Source of the DNA: Chelonoidis abingdonii
Lineage: Eukaryota; Chordata; Testudines; Testudinidae
Assembly: GCF_003597395.2 (NCBI RefSeq)
Contig: NC_133773.1
Span: forward strand, 75,117,135-75,181,134
Reading direction: 5' to 3'
DNA length: 64,000 nt
In this document: positions 22,091 through 33,622 of the stretch, piece by piece
How the letters are laid out: each line of letters begins with the position of its first letter
Position numbering within the stretch: the stretch's first letter is position 1
The notes under the pieces: model-generated
The model's input: only the letters and a program-made list of their open reading frames with translations
Told to the model about the DNA's origin: nothing
The model's database searches: none
Made by a program: the position numbers and the translations under genes

Positions 22091-24447
22091 TTGAAATATA
22101 TAACAAAATTTCCACTGTCAACATGTGCATAGACAACTTATTTTATCAAAAGGTACACAGTAGCTGTGTAACACCACAAATTTAAGGTGTAAGAAAAAAC
22201 TAAATTAAGCATGGTGGCATTTAACCAATAGGTTTCAATTCACAAATTAAATAAATTAGAACATTTCAATAACTTGCTAAAACAGATGTCTGATTTTGCT
22301 CTAATTTAGTGATTTGGTTATTTTGTCCTTGATTTCAATGGGGACAAAGGTTAGGACCCTGATGACACAATTATGTTCTCAATATTATGTTTTACTAATT
22401 ACAGTTGCTTGAAATCAAACTGTGGGTGCAATTTTCAATGTGAATGTCATAACAGGACCTGCATTTGGATGTACAAGTGAGAATTAAGGTATATAAATAC
22501 CTCTTTTGCCTGCCTAAGTGTGGCTTTTTATATTAGATTTAGACATCTTTTTTATGTGCTCAGGTTTGTATACTCAGTCTTTGAATTGTCAGCAGTTTAC
22601 ACACATTTTATTTTGTAAAAGCAAATAGCTAAGAAGATTAATAAAAAATTAAGATGCGAAAGAACAGAACAATTTTTTGGACCAAATCCTTCTTTTGAAG
22701 AAAAAAGCATTGATGAACTTCTGGAGTATCTTTCTCCTTTAAAAATTACAGTGAGTTCATATTATATTGTTTTCAATTGTTGTGGCAGAACTTCTTGTCT
22801 GTGCATGTGGTCCTGTCTCCATTGTAACCAGGTTGTATCTTAGCCACTGTCAGACCTTGCTGCTGCCTCAATTTCCCCTCCTTGACATCATTGTTCTGCA
22901 TTCAGACTTTTGTAAGTCAAATGAAACTTCCTCCTGGGATCTGACACAGCCCAATTATCACTTTACATCAAAACAAGTCTCTCTTACTCTACAGTTTCTT
23001 CAGTCCCTTGGTACACTCAACAGCAATTTCCCAAAACCAAATTTTACTGCCTGGTATTTCTTCATATTTCTATCTCTTAAAGAGAGCTACCTGCCTACCT
23101 CTAACTGAGTTGCTTTTTAGCCTTTCATCCAAAGAACAAATGACCTACAGATTATCACCTGATCCCAGGCATCAAGCCTATTATCTGGGAGGTAGCTAAT
23201 TAGCCACAAATGAGGTTAAGACCAGTTCCTTTTGTGGACCATCCCATCCTATGCCACCATGATGTAGAGGGAACATTGGCAACAGTCATGGGCTTTCTAT
23301 GTTATCTGTTATGGTCAGCACCACAGTTCATGGTAACTACATCTGAATTTCCCTTTAGTGACTCATCAAGGTCACCCCCCTCTCAGGTTTCCAGCTCCCC
23401 AGTTTTACCTCTCTTGGATGAAGACACATGTTTCTCTCTTTCCTGATGGGGGTATATCCAAACTGAACAGTTCCCTCCCTTCACTGTATTATTCCCAGCA
23501 AAAAATATTCTCTTCAGAGACAAAGAGCATAATTGCCTACAGTTCTAAGTTACCACACAGTTCTTTCTAATCAAGCCTGTATTATTGTTTGTAATATATT
23601 CTTAAGGTAAAATCACTACAGAGAAAAAAAGAATCTACAGACATTCCAATAAGGTTACCAGTGGCCTTTGCAGTAGCAGTCCTTCAGAGCCCCACCCAAG
23701 GGTTTTTCTGTGGTTTCAAGTTCATTGCACCCTTTGCTCAGAAGAAGAGCATAGTCTCATGGGGCCTTAGTAAGCCAAAGTCCCTCCAACCCCTTCCGTA
23801 TGGACTGGGGCCATCCACAGACTGGAGGTCTCATCCATTTGCTGGATCAGAACAAAAAGCCCTGAGTCAGTTTACCGCTAGATTATTTATCCCAACATCC
23901 GTTCATTGTCTTCTGGTCTTTTGAGAATCCAGTTGAACCTTTGAAGAGACCATGAATAGGTAATCAGCCAGATTGCTGGTCCTCTCCATGGGGCAAAGCT
24001 TCACAGGGCAGATAACTGGAGGAATTACTTTAGCGTACTTCCTCCTCTTAGAGAAGTTGCATGCTATCTCACAATAACACATAAACAATTGGATTTTAAT
24101 GCAATAGAACCCAAAGATATTAAACTTAATTCAATGAAGTTTATCCAGCATAGTGAGTATCTGTGACAGTCATCTTTGCTTTTCAGAATGTTCTGAATTT
24201 GATCTTTGTGTTTTTGAAATTAATCTGTTAAAGCATGGAATAGGGGCCCTTTCCTATTCACTGGTAGGGAACCTTGTTTATATTGTCTGTGATCTTGTAA
24301 TTTAATGGTTGTATGAATACCAATAAAATAAATCAAACCCTTCATCTGGGAAACAGCTAATTAATTACAGGTGGGTCTAAAACCAATAAAGAGCCATCCT
24401 ACACTATGACACCCCTTTATTCCCCGACATGCCGTATTAGGTATTTA
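22091..24447. other. AT-rich DNA, mostly unannotated
   Basis: No supported gene. The stretches 23175-23262 and 24343-24416 share a pattern ('atctggga', 'agctaatta', 'ccatcc', 'tatg') and may be two copies of one LTR-like repeat. Several ORFs at 22.8-23.9 kb overlap in different frames and none looks coding. Confidence 0.45.
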
Positions 24448-24545
24448 GAATACAAATTCCTTGCAGAAGGGTCCTGGTCTCTTTGTTCATAAGGCCTTTA
24501 GCACACTTTAGGCATGGTGCAAATAAATAGTAAATAATCCCTTAT
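24448..24545 (+). mobile_element. Core-SINE tail fragment, diverged
   Basis: 'acaaattccttgcagaaggg', 'gtcctggtctctttgttcat' and 'ggcatggtgcaaataaatag' follow the same order as other MIR-type tails ('gcagggac..tctttgt..gtaagtgctcaataaa'). Confidence 0.5.
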
Positions 24546-25936
24546 TACATTCTTCCAGAGATGACCCGTGCCTGCTGATAGTGGGAGGGATGGGTGGGAG
24601 TGCGGGCAGCCGGCTTCAGAAGTGTTACTGAGCATGCTCACTACACATGATCCTGCTTAGTACAAGCTGAACAGCAAATCTAGGGAGGCACATTATTCCA
24701 CATGTCTCTCCCCACCACTCTCCTGTTGCCTCTGCATTCTTTCTTTCACAAACTGGCCAGTAATCTCTCTCATTAGCCATATGAATCAATTCTGTTAGCT
24801 CAAAATTGTAGTTGTGTCCCTACAAGATTGCTCAGTGTTACTCCAGTTATTCATACATAACTGTCTGTAGGACTAAGACCTTAAGTTCTACACTCTGCAA
24901 GGCAGGAATTCTCTTTATTTCATCTTGTATAGGGCTAAACATATTATCAGACTTATTACATAAAAATATACTGGCAATAGCATTATCTGAAGCACAATTA
25001 TGCTTCTGTCAAAGTACCAGGCTTCCTAATCAATGAAACATTGTTATTCCATTATGGATCACGCCTGAGCATGTATATCAAGAGGTCACATATTGTAATA
25101 AAGCCAAATATTATGTAACTCATATCTTCTCTTCATTACATTCATGCTTACTGGCAAGAAAAGGCTAGTTTTGAGAAGAATAAGGGTTTTAGCATTTAGC
25201 AGCATACATGTTAGTGAAATGTACAGCACTGGCATATTGTACAGCTACAAGATGCCACATGATATCCCTTTCACTTTTGCAGAGTCTGTCATATACTTTC
25301 AATTCTCTCTCATGGTTCACACAGTCAATTTCCATTCAAATTTATTCTCTCATACACAGTACCCTGAAAGAGTTAAATACCATGAATAATAGTTGTAATG
25401 TATGTTAATATGCTTGGGTTATCTATGTGACCATATTTGGAATCTCCATTGCGTCAGTCACCATAGCATCTGAGTCCTTTACAGGTAAATTAGATCTGCA
25501 TAGCAAAGTTCTTAATGGACTTCAGAATGTTCATATCCCTTCTCTGGTTATGGGAAGCTCTATGTGGGAATGGAATATACATTTCCCCCCTTTTCTTTTA
25601 TTTCCTTCCTTCCCCTGCCCCCTGGTTAGGGTGGTTGTGCTCTGATTTATTGGGAATGTTTTATCAAGCAGGAGGCTTTTGCAGCAAGCCATAGGTTGAT
25701 CAGATTGTATCATTTCAATCTTCCCTGGAACCTCTTTCCACAGATGACCCTCTAGACTGAGAATGTTTTCTCTCTGTGTCTCTCACATCCTAGGCTCTCC
25801 CATCCCACTAACTCTTGACTTCCATCCTCTGGGTTTTATTTCCAGGTCTTTCCCCCCAGTTTCACCTTTACCTCAAATTAATGTTGCATAAGAATATTAA
25901 GTAGCACATTGTTTTCTCCTCCCCTCCTGAGTTATG
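24546..25936. other. Unannotated DNA
   Basis: No gene or named repeat. It becomes pyrimidine-rich from about 25.59 to 25.62 kb and from 25.74 to 25.87 kb. Confidence 0.5.
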
Positions 25937-25954
25937 GAGCAGCAGCAGCAGCAG
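25937..25954. repeat. (AGC)5 triplet repeat
   Basis: Five consecutive AGC units after 'ttatgg'. It is not in a supported coding frame, although it falls inside a 63-residue ORF that gives AAAAA. Confidence 0.9.
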
Positions 25955-26599
25955 AAAACTCCTCTTTCTTCCCAGGTCTCCGACTCTGTGTTCGCCTTCT
26001 GTGCTTCACTTACTGGGGAAGGATCCAACAAGAGTGGAATGAGAGAGAAGGAGGAGAGAAAACTATTTGCTACAGCTCTGCCCTTTGGGCAATGAGATAA
26101 AAAATTGTAGAGAAGAAAACTTCCTCAAACTCATCCATCTTCCTGGCAGGAAGCATGGTACATGGAACCCATCAGCAACTCGTTTTCCTCTCCCGTTCCC
26201 TTCTCTTGGAGAAGTCCTTTTGTGGTTCACTTGCCTAACTCCAACCCTTGTATCCTGAACAGGAAGCTGGAAAGCCCAGTACCAGCTTCTTGTTCTCACA
26301 CACTTGCTCTAATTCCTTGCTTTGGCAGGGAGTGAGGATAGTCAGTTTGAGAGCTTGGCTAAAGTATTGGGAGTCAAACAGAAAAAGACCAGCAGTGTAA
26401 GGTTCCTGAACATACAACAATGTGCTTTCACTGGCTCCTTCCCTCTGTTTGCTTCAAGCCTGAGCCTCTGCTTCACACAAAATTCTTGTCGCAATTCCCC
26501 ACCTACTTACAACTTTACTGTTATATTTTTTTTTCCTTCTCCTCTTCCCACTCCATTTGTTCTACATAAGCCTCCTGTTTAACTGCTCCTTTTGGGCCT
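25955..26599. other. Unannotated DNA
   Basis: No gene supported. Overlapping short ORFs on both strands between 26.06 and 26.42 kb are uninformative. Confidence 0.5.
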
Positions 26600-26752
26600 T
26601 GTTAATTGTTGCCATGCACCTTATGTAGTCACAGTATAATATGCTATCAATTTGGAATGGTAGCATTTTGCATCAGTTATACCCTCACTTGGCACTGGTG
26701 GAAGTGACTATACAAGATGGAGGGCAAAAATGAATTGGACCCATTGTATCCT
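26600..26752. mobile_element. Palindromic hairpin element
   Basis: The left part 'tgccatgcaccttatgtagt' is mirrored by 'gtgactatacaagatggagg', and the centre 'gctatcaatttggaatggta' is nearly self-complementary. It ends 'gaattggaccca'. The layout (ggcctgattc end, 'ttgtgtagt', 'tagcattttg' centre) matches the element at 46987-47142, so the two are copies of one family. Confidence 0.65.
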
Positions 26753-27061
26753 TCTCCACTCATGTTTCTATGATTCTTCCATGCTGCTCCCAAAGTGTGG
26801 AGCCATCTTCCATCTCTTGTACACCATTCTGTCTTAATTGTAATAATTCCTTAAAATGCATGTCATCCATGAAGCTGTTATTGTTTAAGTGGTGATGGTG
26901 TGGCCAACACATACAAATTAAAGCCCTGATGATTTTACAACCTAAAAGACAGGGACAGAGCTGAAAAAAACACACTGGAAGTCTCACAGCAATGTGACCT
27001 GAAGAGTTTTGGAAGGCCTCACCTAAGAACACATGCTTGATAACAGCTTTATGGTTTACAC
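26753..27061. other. Unannotated DNA
   Basis: About 300 bases without a supported gene; a 102-residue minus-strand ORF here has no recognised domain. Confidence 0.45.
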
Positions 27062-27500
27062 TCCACAAAGCAACTTAAGTGTCGCAATTCCAGAGTTAGG
27101 CAAGTAAGTCCCTGTGTGTGGTACCATTGCAATCCATGAAACTCTCACTTGGCTGCCACCTACCTCCGTAGGTGCCTACATTGATCCAGTGCCTACATTT
27201 TCACTGTGAAAGTTCCCTACCTGCCTAAAGTTTAGATTGTGGGACATGCACGCTTCTGCTTCCCTCCTGGTGCCTAATTCACAAAACCAGGGCATTCAGC
27301 TGCACAAGTCTCATGTGGGGCCTGATCCAGTAGGCATGCCCAGAAACTGTCTACTACATTGGATCTCATTCAAATTCTACCCAGAGGAGACGCCACACAC
27401 CTCATAACTTTTAGCCTTCTGGGTAGAGCACTCATCAGGGATGTGAGAGACCCAGGTTCAAGTCTCCCTGACTGCTAGAGGGCAGAAAAGATCTGAACTT
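27062..27500 (+). mobile_element. One arm of the tRNA-module foldback element
   Basis: 'tccacaaagcaacttaagtg' resembles the left terminus at 13.08 kb, followed by 'gtgcctacattgatccag', 'ggcctgatccagtaggcatg' (compare 'gatctgatcctttaggcatg' at 13.36 kb) and a tRNA-like module at 27411-27470 ('gggtagagcactcatcaggg', 'cccaggttcaagtctcc'). The facing right arm is absent, so the copy is a half element. Confidence 0.7.
27411..27470 (+). repeat. tRNA-like module (best preserved copy)
   Basis: 'tagccttctgggtagagca' fits a degenerate A-box plus D-arm and 'cccaggttcaagtctccc' fits a B-box (GGTTCRANTCC) with T-arm, spaced much as in a tRNA. It lacks an acceptor stem that closes, so it is not a tRNA gene. 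Related modules occur at 13.67, 33.17, 53.67 and 62.81 kb. Confidence 0.55.
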
Positions 27501-28355
27501 AGAAGTATCCTGCTGTGAATACATAACCACCACCAACAAAAAAAATCTAGTTTAAGGATCCAGTAAGACAGCAACCAGAAGGTCTCTTAGCAACAAAACT
27601 CCATAACTAATGTGAAGCAGCTGTGGCAATTTTAGCAAATGGTTCAAACTGTTGAAAAGCCATTAGGAGGCTGATATATAGAGAATAAAAAGGTCCATTC
27701 AACTTTAAAAAGATTTCCCAATATGGAGTGTTATGTTATTTTATAACCAAATCTTAGTCACGCTAAATTTACATGCTACAGAATGCTATTTATGACCTTG
27801 TGGCTGGACTTTCTGTGGAGTAGCTGGAATTCCACCACATACCTGAAATTCCTTCTGAAAAGAAATTACCACAGTCCTTGGCAAAGTATACATGTTTCTA
27901 CAGTGACCTGTGCAATTGCAAAACTTCACTGAAGCTAATGCCATTTATGATATGATTTACTACGTGCACTAGGTACAAGACCCTAAATAAATTAGAATCC
28001 ACTTCTTTAATCCTAAAACTCACAGACCCTGTTGGAAATAACACAAGCCATTTGCTTTTCCAGGCTTTTCATATGGTTGATTATTAAACATTTGCTACTG
28101 GTTCCCTAATTACTAATTGACTAATTTTGAAACTGGAGATTCCTAATCGTCCGATGAATGCCATGAAAGTCACTAACCATCCTTTGAAAATAGTGATTGG
28201 GATAGGCAATCAGAAGCTGCATGAACACCACCAGTATGGTAGCTTTACACTGCGTGTGACTAAAGGTGATTGATGGCTTAGAAGTGATTATTGTTACTAC
28301 TCGGTATTATTTTACAGCTCCAAAAACAGCCTAAGAACCCTAGCATACTGATATT
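27501..28355. other. Unannotated AT-rich DNA
   Basis: No gene or clear repeat family. Confidence 0.5.
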
Positions 28356-28445
28356 GGCCCCAGTTCAGAAAAGAACATAAGCACGTGCATAACATTAAAG
28401 TCTAATGGCTTCAATGAGGCTTAAGTGCTTTGCTGAATCAAGGCC
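28356..28445. mobile_element. Palindromic 90-bp element
   Basis: The left arm GGCCCCAGTTCAGAAAAGAA and the right arm, in reverse, GGCCTTGATTCAGCAAAGCA match over most positions, and 'cataagcacgtgcataacat' mirrors 'ggcttaagtgc'. This is the well-known avian/reptile class 'gattcagcaaagcacttaag'. It contains CACGTG. Confidence 0.75.
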
Positions 28446-28584
28446 ATAATAAATATTATTCATTTTATCAACTAAGGGTCTTGATTAGACAAGCAAAATT
28501 GTTCATTATGAAATTGGTATTCTCTTCCACAGTAGGGAAAGATATTGATCAGTATCCTTCACCGTACTGTAATGTGCGTCACTG

Positions 28585-28660
28585 AGGGCCTGATTTAACT
28601 CTGTTTGAAGTCAATGAAAAGGTTCCCATTAGCTTCAACTGACTTTGGATCATCCCTAAG
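28585..28660. mobile_element. Small palindromic element
   Basis: 'gagggcctgatttaactctg', 'ttgaagtcaatgaaaaggtt', then 'gactttggatcatccc': inverted ends around a 'gaagtcaatg' core. It lies 140 bp from the previous element. Confidence 0.5.
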
Positions 28661-29856
28661 TAAAGCAAAGGTGTTCTTTAGTATCATCTATGGAACTGTA
28701 ATGATTCTTTTGTCAGTGCTCATGAACACTAATTCAATGCATTAAACTTAGGACTGATGTGATTAAGCTACTCAAGAGACTGCTGGCAACCTCTACTCAT
28801 CAAGCAAAATCTGTCTGGTAGACAGTTGAGAAGAGCAGCTGAAGGGGCAATCTCTGGAAATGCTGGTTCACAGGAGACTGAGGAGAGACATCTGTTGTGG
28901 CATAAATGCTCACAATTACTATGCAAGCAAAGATCTAGTCTGCTTTCAAGAAAATAAAGTTATGAGCTTGCAAGTTCAGTTACAGAGTAATAGCATGATT
29001 AAAGGAGGACCAAAGTAGAAAAGTGATGTAAACATAGCTCTCAACTCTGACAGAAGAAGAAATTCGGAGGCACAGCATATAAAAACCAAGACGACCAAAA
29101 ATTAAGGTCAGTTCTTGAACAATGGGCCCTTGAAAACTCAATATGTTGCCTTTTAGTAGCTTCAAATAAAGGATTAAAAGAAAATCTGCACTATTTCAAT
29201 ACTGTACTGATATTCACTTCTGTATTTTTAGAACCTAATTTTTGATGACTTTCATCAAAATGAGGTTGTAATATCTGATGCAAAATAAAGATAAAATATG
29301 GACAAGAGAAGACCATATCAGATTTTAAAATGCATTTTGATCTGTTTTTTAACTTGAGTGACTCATACTCTATGTTTAGCTTAGATAATAAATTTAAGAA
29401 CATGAAAAAATTAATCTGTACTACTGGACACATGTATGCAGATTTGTGGGTTTGTTTGGAAATCATGTGAATTTCAGTGGTTTTGACTCAAAGCCAGGTA
29501 AAAGTTGGTCATTTTGGCTGAGTTTCACTTTGAGGTGTTGGGTTAATTGAGACCCCCCAAAGGAAATCAAGTAAACAAAACAAAAGGTTTCCATGAATCT
29601 CTATGAAATAACATCTCCAAAATTCACACACCTTGTATTTCACAGAGCTCCACAATCCCAAATCCATCACTACCCCCAGAAGTAAACTAAAAGTAAATAG
29701 CTCTTTGAAGCAAAATATATATAACGGGATTTAATCACCTTCATCAACAATGTATCAGTTAAAAAGTAAAATAAAAAAATGCCCAAGAACAACTTCTTTC
29801 ACAATCAAGGTGCCTACCCTCTACAAAGAAGGCCAAAATCTGCTCTTGGTTATATG
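28661..29856. other. Unannotated AT-rich DNA
   Basis: No gene or clear repeat. The 91-residue minus-strand ORF at 29.19-29.47 kb has no recognised domain. Confidence 0.5.
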
Positions 29857-29965
29857 CAGGGCCGTCTCCAGACACCAGTACAGGAAACAGGTGCTTGGGG
29901 CGGCCTATGGAAAGGGGCGGCACGTCCGGGTCTTTGGCGGCGGGTCTCTCAGTCCCACCATTATA
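29857..29965 (+). mobile_element. hAT-like element, right end missing
   Basis: It starts CAGGGCCGTCTCCAGACACC, close to the left end at 53961 (CAGGGACGGCTCCAGGCACC). The following 'aggtgcttggggcggcctat' and 'aaaggggcggcacgtccggg' are GC- and CpG-rich against an AT-rich background. No matching right terminus or 8-bp duplication is found downstream, so it is truncated. Confidence 0.75.
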
Positions 29966-32788
29966 GCCGAGAACACAATTTTGTTTGCCTTTTAAAACTG
30001 TAGAGCTACATAATCCAATAAATTGAATAATGGGTGGGAGCAGTAGGAAGAAAAACAGGGGCATTATCCTCTTTTAGCTGTTCATTTTTTATAGTAGCCT
30101 TGTCAGCTTAATTTTTCTAGATGTGTCTTCGGTTGTCTCCTCTGGCACCTCAGGATAATTTAAGCCACTTTTCCTTATCCTGCATGTCTGCTATGAATTT
30201 AATAAGTCAACTGAATGGCAGTGACGTATTACAATATCCATGGAAGTGGTTAGCAGTTTGTTCAGAATCCTTCTTGTTCTGTTCGCTTGAGAGACCAGTC
30301 ACTGTCCAGTATCAGAGCCCGAGGAGAAATTTTGCTGACAAAGTTGGGTAGACAAAGACCTTCCTTGATAGTACCAGGAGGCCTCCAGTAGTATAAATTC
30401 CCTCTTACCATTTTACCCCAAATTAGGCCCTCTTATCTTTTAACACATTTTTAGTCTGTCCTTCTGCCCCTTATTCTTTCACCCTATTCTCTCTAGCTCC
30501 CCTAGTATTTTCCCCCTCAGCATTGTCTCTGTCATACCCCATTAATACCCACACACAGTTTAAAACCTACAAAAGGGACCTATTTAGGATTAGTCTTAGT
30601 TCCGAGTGAAGGTTCATGTCACTTCTTATTTTTTTCTGAACTGGCTCATTCATCTTTTTTCTTGCCAATGTAAATAATAATAAACAAGCTACAAAAAGAG
30701 TGCACATCTGGCAAGTTAAGCCACAGGAATTTTGTGGATCGCTATGGAGCCAAAACTTGGTTTTAGGTGCCTAAGTACCTTCATGTATCAGTGTTCATGC
30801 TCTTTGGAAGTTGTTCAGCAGCACACTGCAGTTCTCAAGAAGGCAATTTGAAAGTTCCTTGAAGCCCACTTCTGTATACAATATAGCATAGCAACTAGTA
30901 CTAAAAGTCATATCCTGTCACAGGCCTGAAATCACTAGAGGAAGAAACTTGTCATACTGGGCTGCTAATTAACTGATTAACTTTTGGAGTAGTGCAATTT
31001 CAGTGTCATAAAAGAATCAGAGGCCTCTTTTGGTATTCCTGGGCAAGTGATACAGGGTTTATGAGTTGTATTTCTACTCCTTTCATGCTTTGAAAACATA
31101 TTCACAACTGTCCCATGGAAAACCCATAACTACAATCAATACATTATTATTTATTTAGGCTGCAGTTGCCGCTAAGAGCTCCAGTCACATACCAAGACCA
31201 TCATAATTTTATGAATACAAATATCATGGGACTTCACCCTACCAGACTCCTGTTGGTGGAAAGGGCATTGGATCCTCCTACTGAAGCAGCATGGAGCTCT
31301 ATAATATGTGCATCTATGCTGTCCTAGCATTTTACATTAATCCTCTCTCCTGGATCTTGTGTCTATATTTTGCTATCATGCATCCAAGTTTCATCTTGGT
31401 GTAAATCCTCAGAAAAGCTGAAGAGGATTTAAAATAATCTTCAATTAGTTTTTGGTGTATCCTCTTAACTACTAAATAAATTCATTGCTTCTGGTCTTTC
31501 AGCTGATGAGACTTACACAAATAAATGTGTCTTTAGCAGAAACCTGCAAAACATACCAGAATAAGGAGTGTTTGAATGAATTTAACCAATTGACTTTCAG
31601 CTCTAGTTTAATATGCTACTGCCATGTCTTCCTTTGTAGACAGAGAAAATACAAGACCTATAAGTCAAATGGGAGAGAGGATAAGCACTCCAAACTGCCA
31701 ATTTGATTAATACGAATTAAGACAAACCTAGTTTAGTACTTCATTAGCTCATGTCAGCAATGATAAAAAAACCAGCATTAACGAGGATGACACTGAAATG
31801 CTGAACTTTTAAAATTCTCACTGGCATTTTATTATACATGGTTGCATAGCTCTCAGCCTGCCAAGGCCCAGATATTGGAAACTATGTGAGATAAAGACTG
31901 AACGTGAAAGTCAGGAAAAGCAATAGGTAAGGAAGACTATTTATGATAGCAAATAGATTTCTTTCACTTAAATAACATTCTGCAACTCCAGTGTTACTGT
32001 TTTGCATTTTGTAATGCAAATTTACAGCACCACAGGTGAGAGAACACCAAACATGCATGCTAGAGAGAGGCATATGGGTCTTACAGTAAGAGCCACAACT
32101 CTCATAATGAGAGAGTTAAGAGCTATGGAAATACTACTGAAGAGTTGAAAGAAAAGATTTGATAAGTGAACTGAGGCTTCCAGTCCTTATAAAGGCAAAA
32201 TTGTCACTGTTAGGTGCAGATTAAACATAGGCAGCAAAAGCTGACTTGCTCTGCTCAATTGTACTCAGGAACAAGAGACATACAAGGAGGTGCAATTACT
32301 CAAGTCTCATTATCTGAGCTGAGTTTTAATCCACTGAGTCTCATCCAAATATAAATGTTGGCTAGACGATAGGATAGCTGAGAGACAGCTCACAATGAGT
32401 CAAATGAACAGGAAAAAGAAAACTGCATATTATCAGCATACGGATGGTGCTATAGTCCTCTAGAAACCTCATGAGACAGAACTGAATCCTATAGTATGCC
32501 ATAGGTGGAGCCCCACAGTTGAAGTCAATCAAGTACCCACAATCACTTGCAAAGTCCTTTCTTCTAGAAGCACCTCATCCCTCCCCAGTAGTGACTACAG
32601 ACTCATCATTAACACCTGAGGGTCAATGGTATCACAGATCTAACAACAGTATTAATCCTGTAAATGGTTTCATACAAGCAAACCCCTGTATGCATGCAGA
32701 GACCTGTTGACTTCAGGAGGATACCATGAGGGCATAGGGGTCTCTCCCATGCACAGCCAGTTATGGGGTCATGATCAGCAAGGACAGG
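29966..32788. other. Unannotated DNA
   Basis: No supported gene or named repeat across about 2.8 kb, apart from a scrap at 30756-30782 ('ggttttaggtgcctaagtac') resembling the foldback-element terminus. Overlapping ORFs at 29.75-30.06 kb come from the GC-rich transposon fragment. Confidence 0.5.
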
Positions 32789-32820
32789 TTTTTTTGTTTG
32801 TTTGTTTGCTTGTTTTTTTA
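32789..32820. repeat. (TTTG)n simple repeat
   Basis: A T-run followed by three or four TTTG units and another T-run. Confidence 0.85.
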
Positions 32821-33064
32821 AATTATCCATTGGTGGAAGGAGACTATCAATCACATTAGCCAGGCCTGTTCCAATACCATGAAAGGATCTAAAGTCTTTA
32901 CACTTAATATATTTATAGCCCCAGGCTTCATGATTTACTCTGAGATTGTTTTGGAGCATATTAAAATGTTAAAAATAAATGGAATATAAGAGCTGAACAG
33001 TTGAAATAAAGGACACAATCCCACCAGCCTTACATAGACATAACTCCTTGATTTCAGCGAACCT

Positions 33065-33622
33065 AGAGCTGGTCAAAAAAATTCAGTGGAAGTTTTTACA
33101 GTTGAAACTGAAATGTTGTGAGGAAACATATCAGTTTTGACCAAAATTGTCACAAAGATTCCCCCTGAATAGCCTGGCAGTTAGGATACTTGCTTGGGAT
33201 GTGGAAGACCTGAGTTCAAGATGCTGCATCAAATCAGTAACATCCTAGCTAAATACCCTAACCATCAGGCTATAGAATCAATCTCTTGCTGGCCCCAGTG
33301 AATACTTAATTGTTGATCAATGTGAAATTACTCCAACTGGGGAGATTGAGAGTAAAAACAATTGTGTACCCAGCAGTTAATACATTCACATGAGATGTGA
33401 CAGGTTTAAGTACTTCCTCTGAATCAGGCAAAGTAGGGATTTGTCATGGAGTCTTCCACATCCCAGGTGAGTGCTTTATTTACTGGCTATTCAGGGGTGG
33501 GTCTCTTGGTTGTGTTTTTTGTGCAAAATTTCAGAATGTCTTGTCCCTATTCTGTGGGGGAACAAAAACAATTTTGAAACCTCAAGGTAAAACAGAAACA
33601 TGTTTTCTTCCCAGCCCTAAAC
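33065..33622. mobile_element. 'GGTCAAAA' foldback element with two facing tRNA-like modules
   Basis: The left end is 'agagctggtcaaaaaaattc' and the right end finishes 'tcttcccagccct', similar to the ends of the elements at 35.8 and 53.5 kb. Inside, 33161-33235 ('ccctgaatagcctggcagtt', 'gggatgtggaagacc', 'gttcaag') is repeated in reverse at 33418-33503. The reverse complement of the second arm begins 'cccctgaatagcc' and contains 'gggatgtggaagac', the same words. About 560 bp, no transposase. Confidence 0.75.

Noticed and set aside
25909..26100. Polyalanine-containing ORF at the AGC repeat
   Set aside because: Short frame around a simple repeat, with competing frames on both strands and no domain.
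27411..27470. tRNA gene
   Set aside because: A- and B-box-like words are present but the acceptor and anticodon stems do not close; it is one copy of a repeated module.
32609..32959. 116-residue minus-strand ORF
   Set aside because: It runs through the (TTTG)n repeat, giving a KQANKQTKK stretch; no domain.
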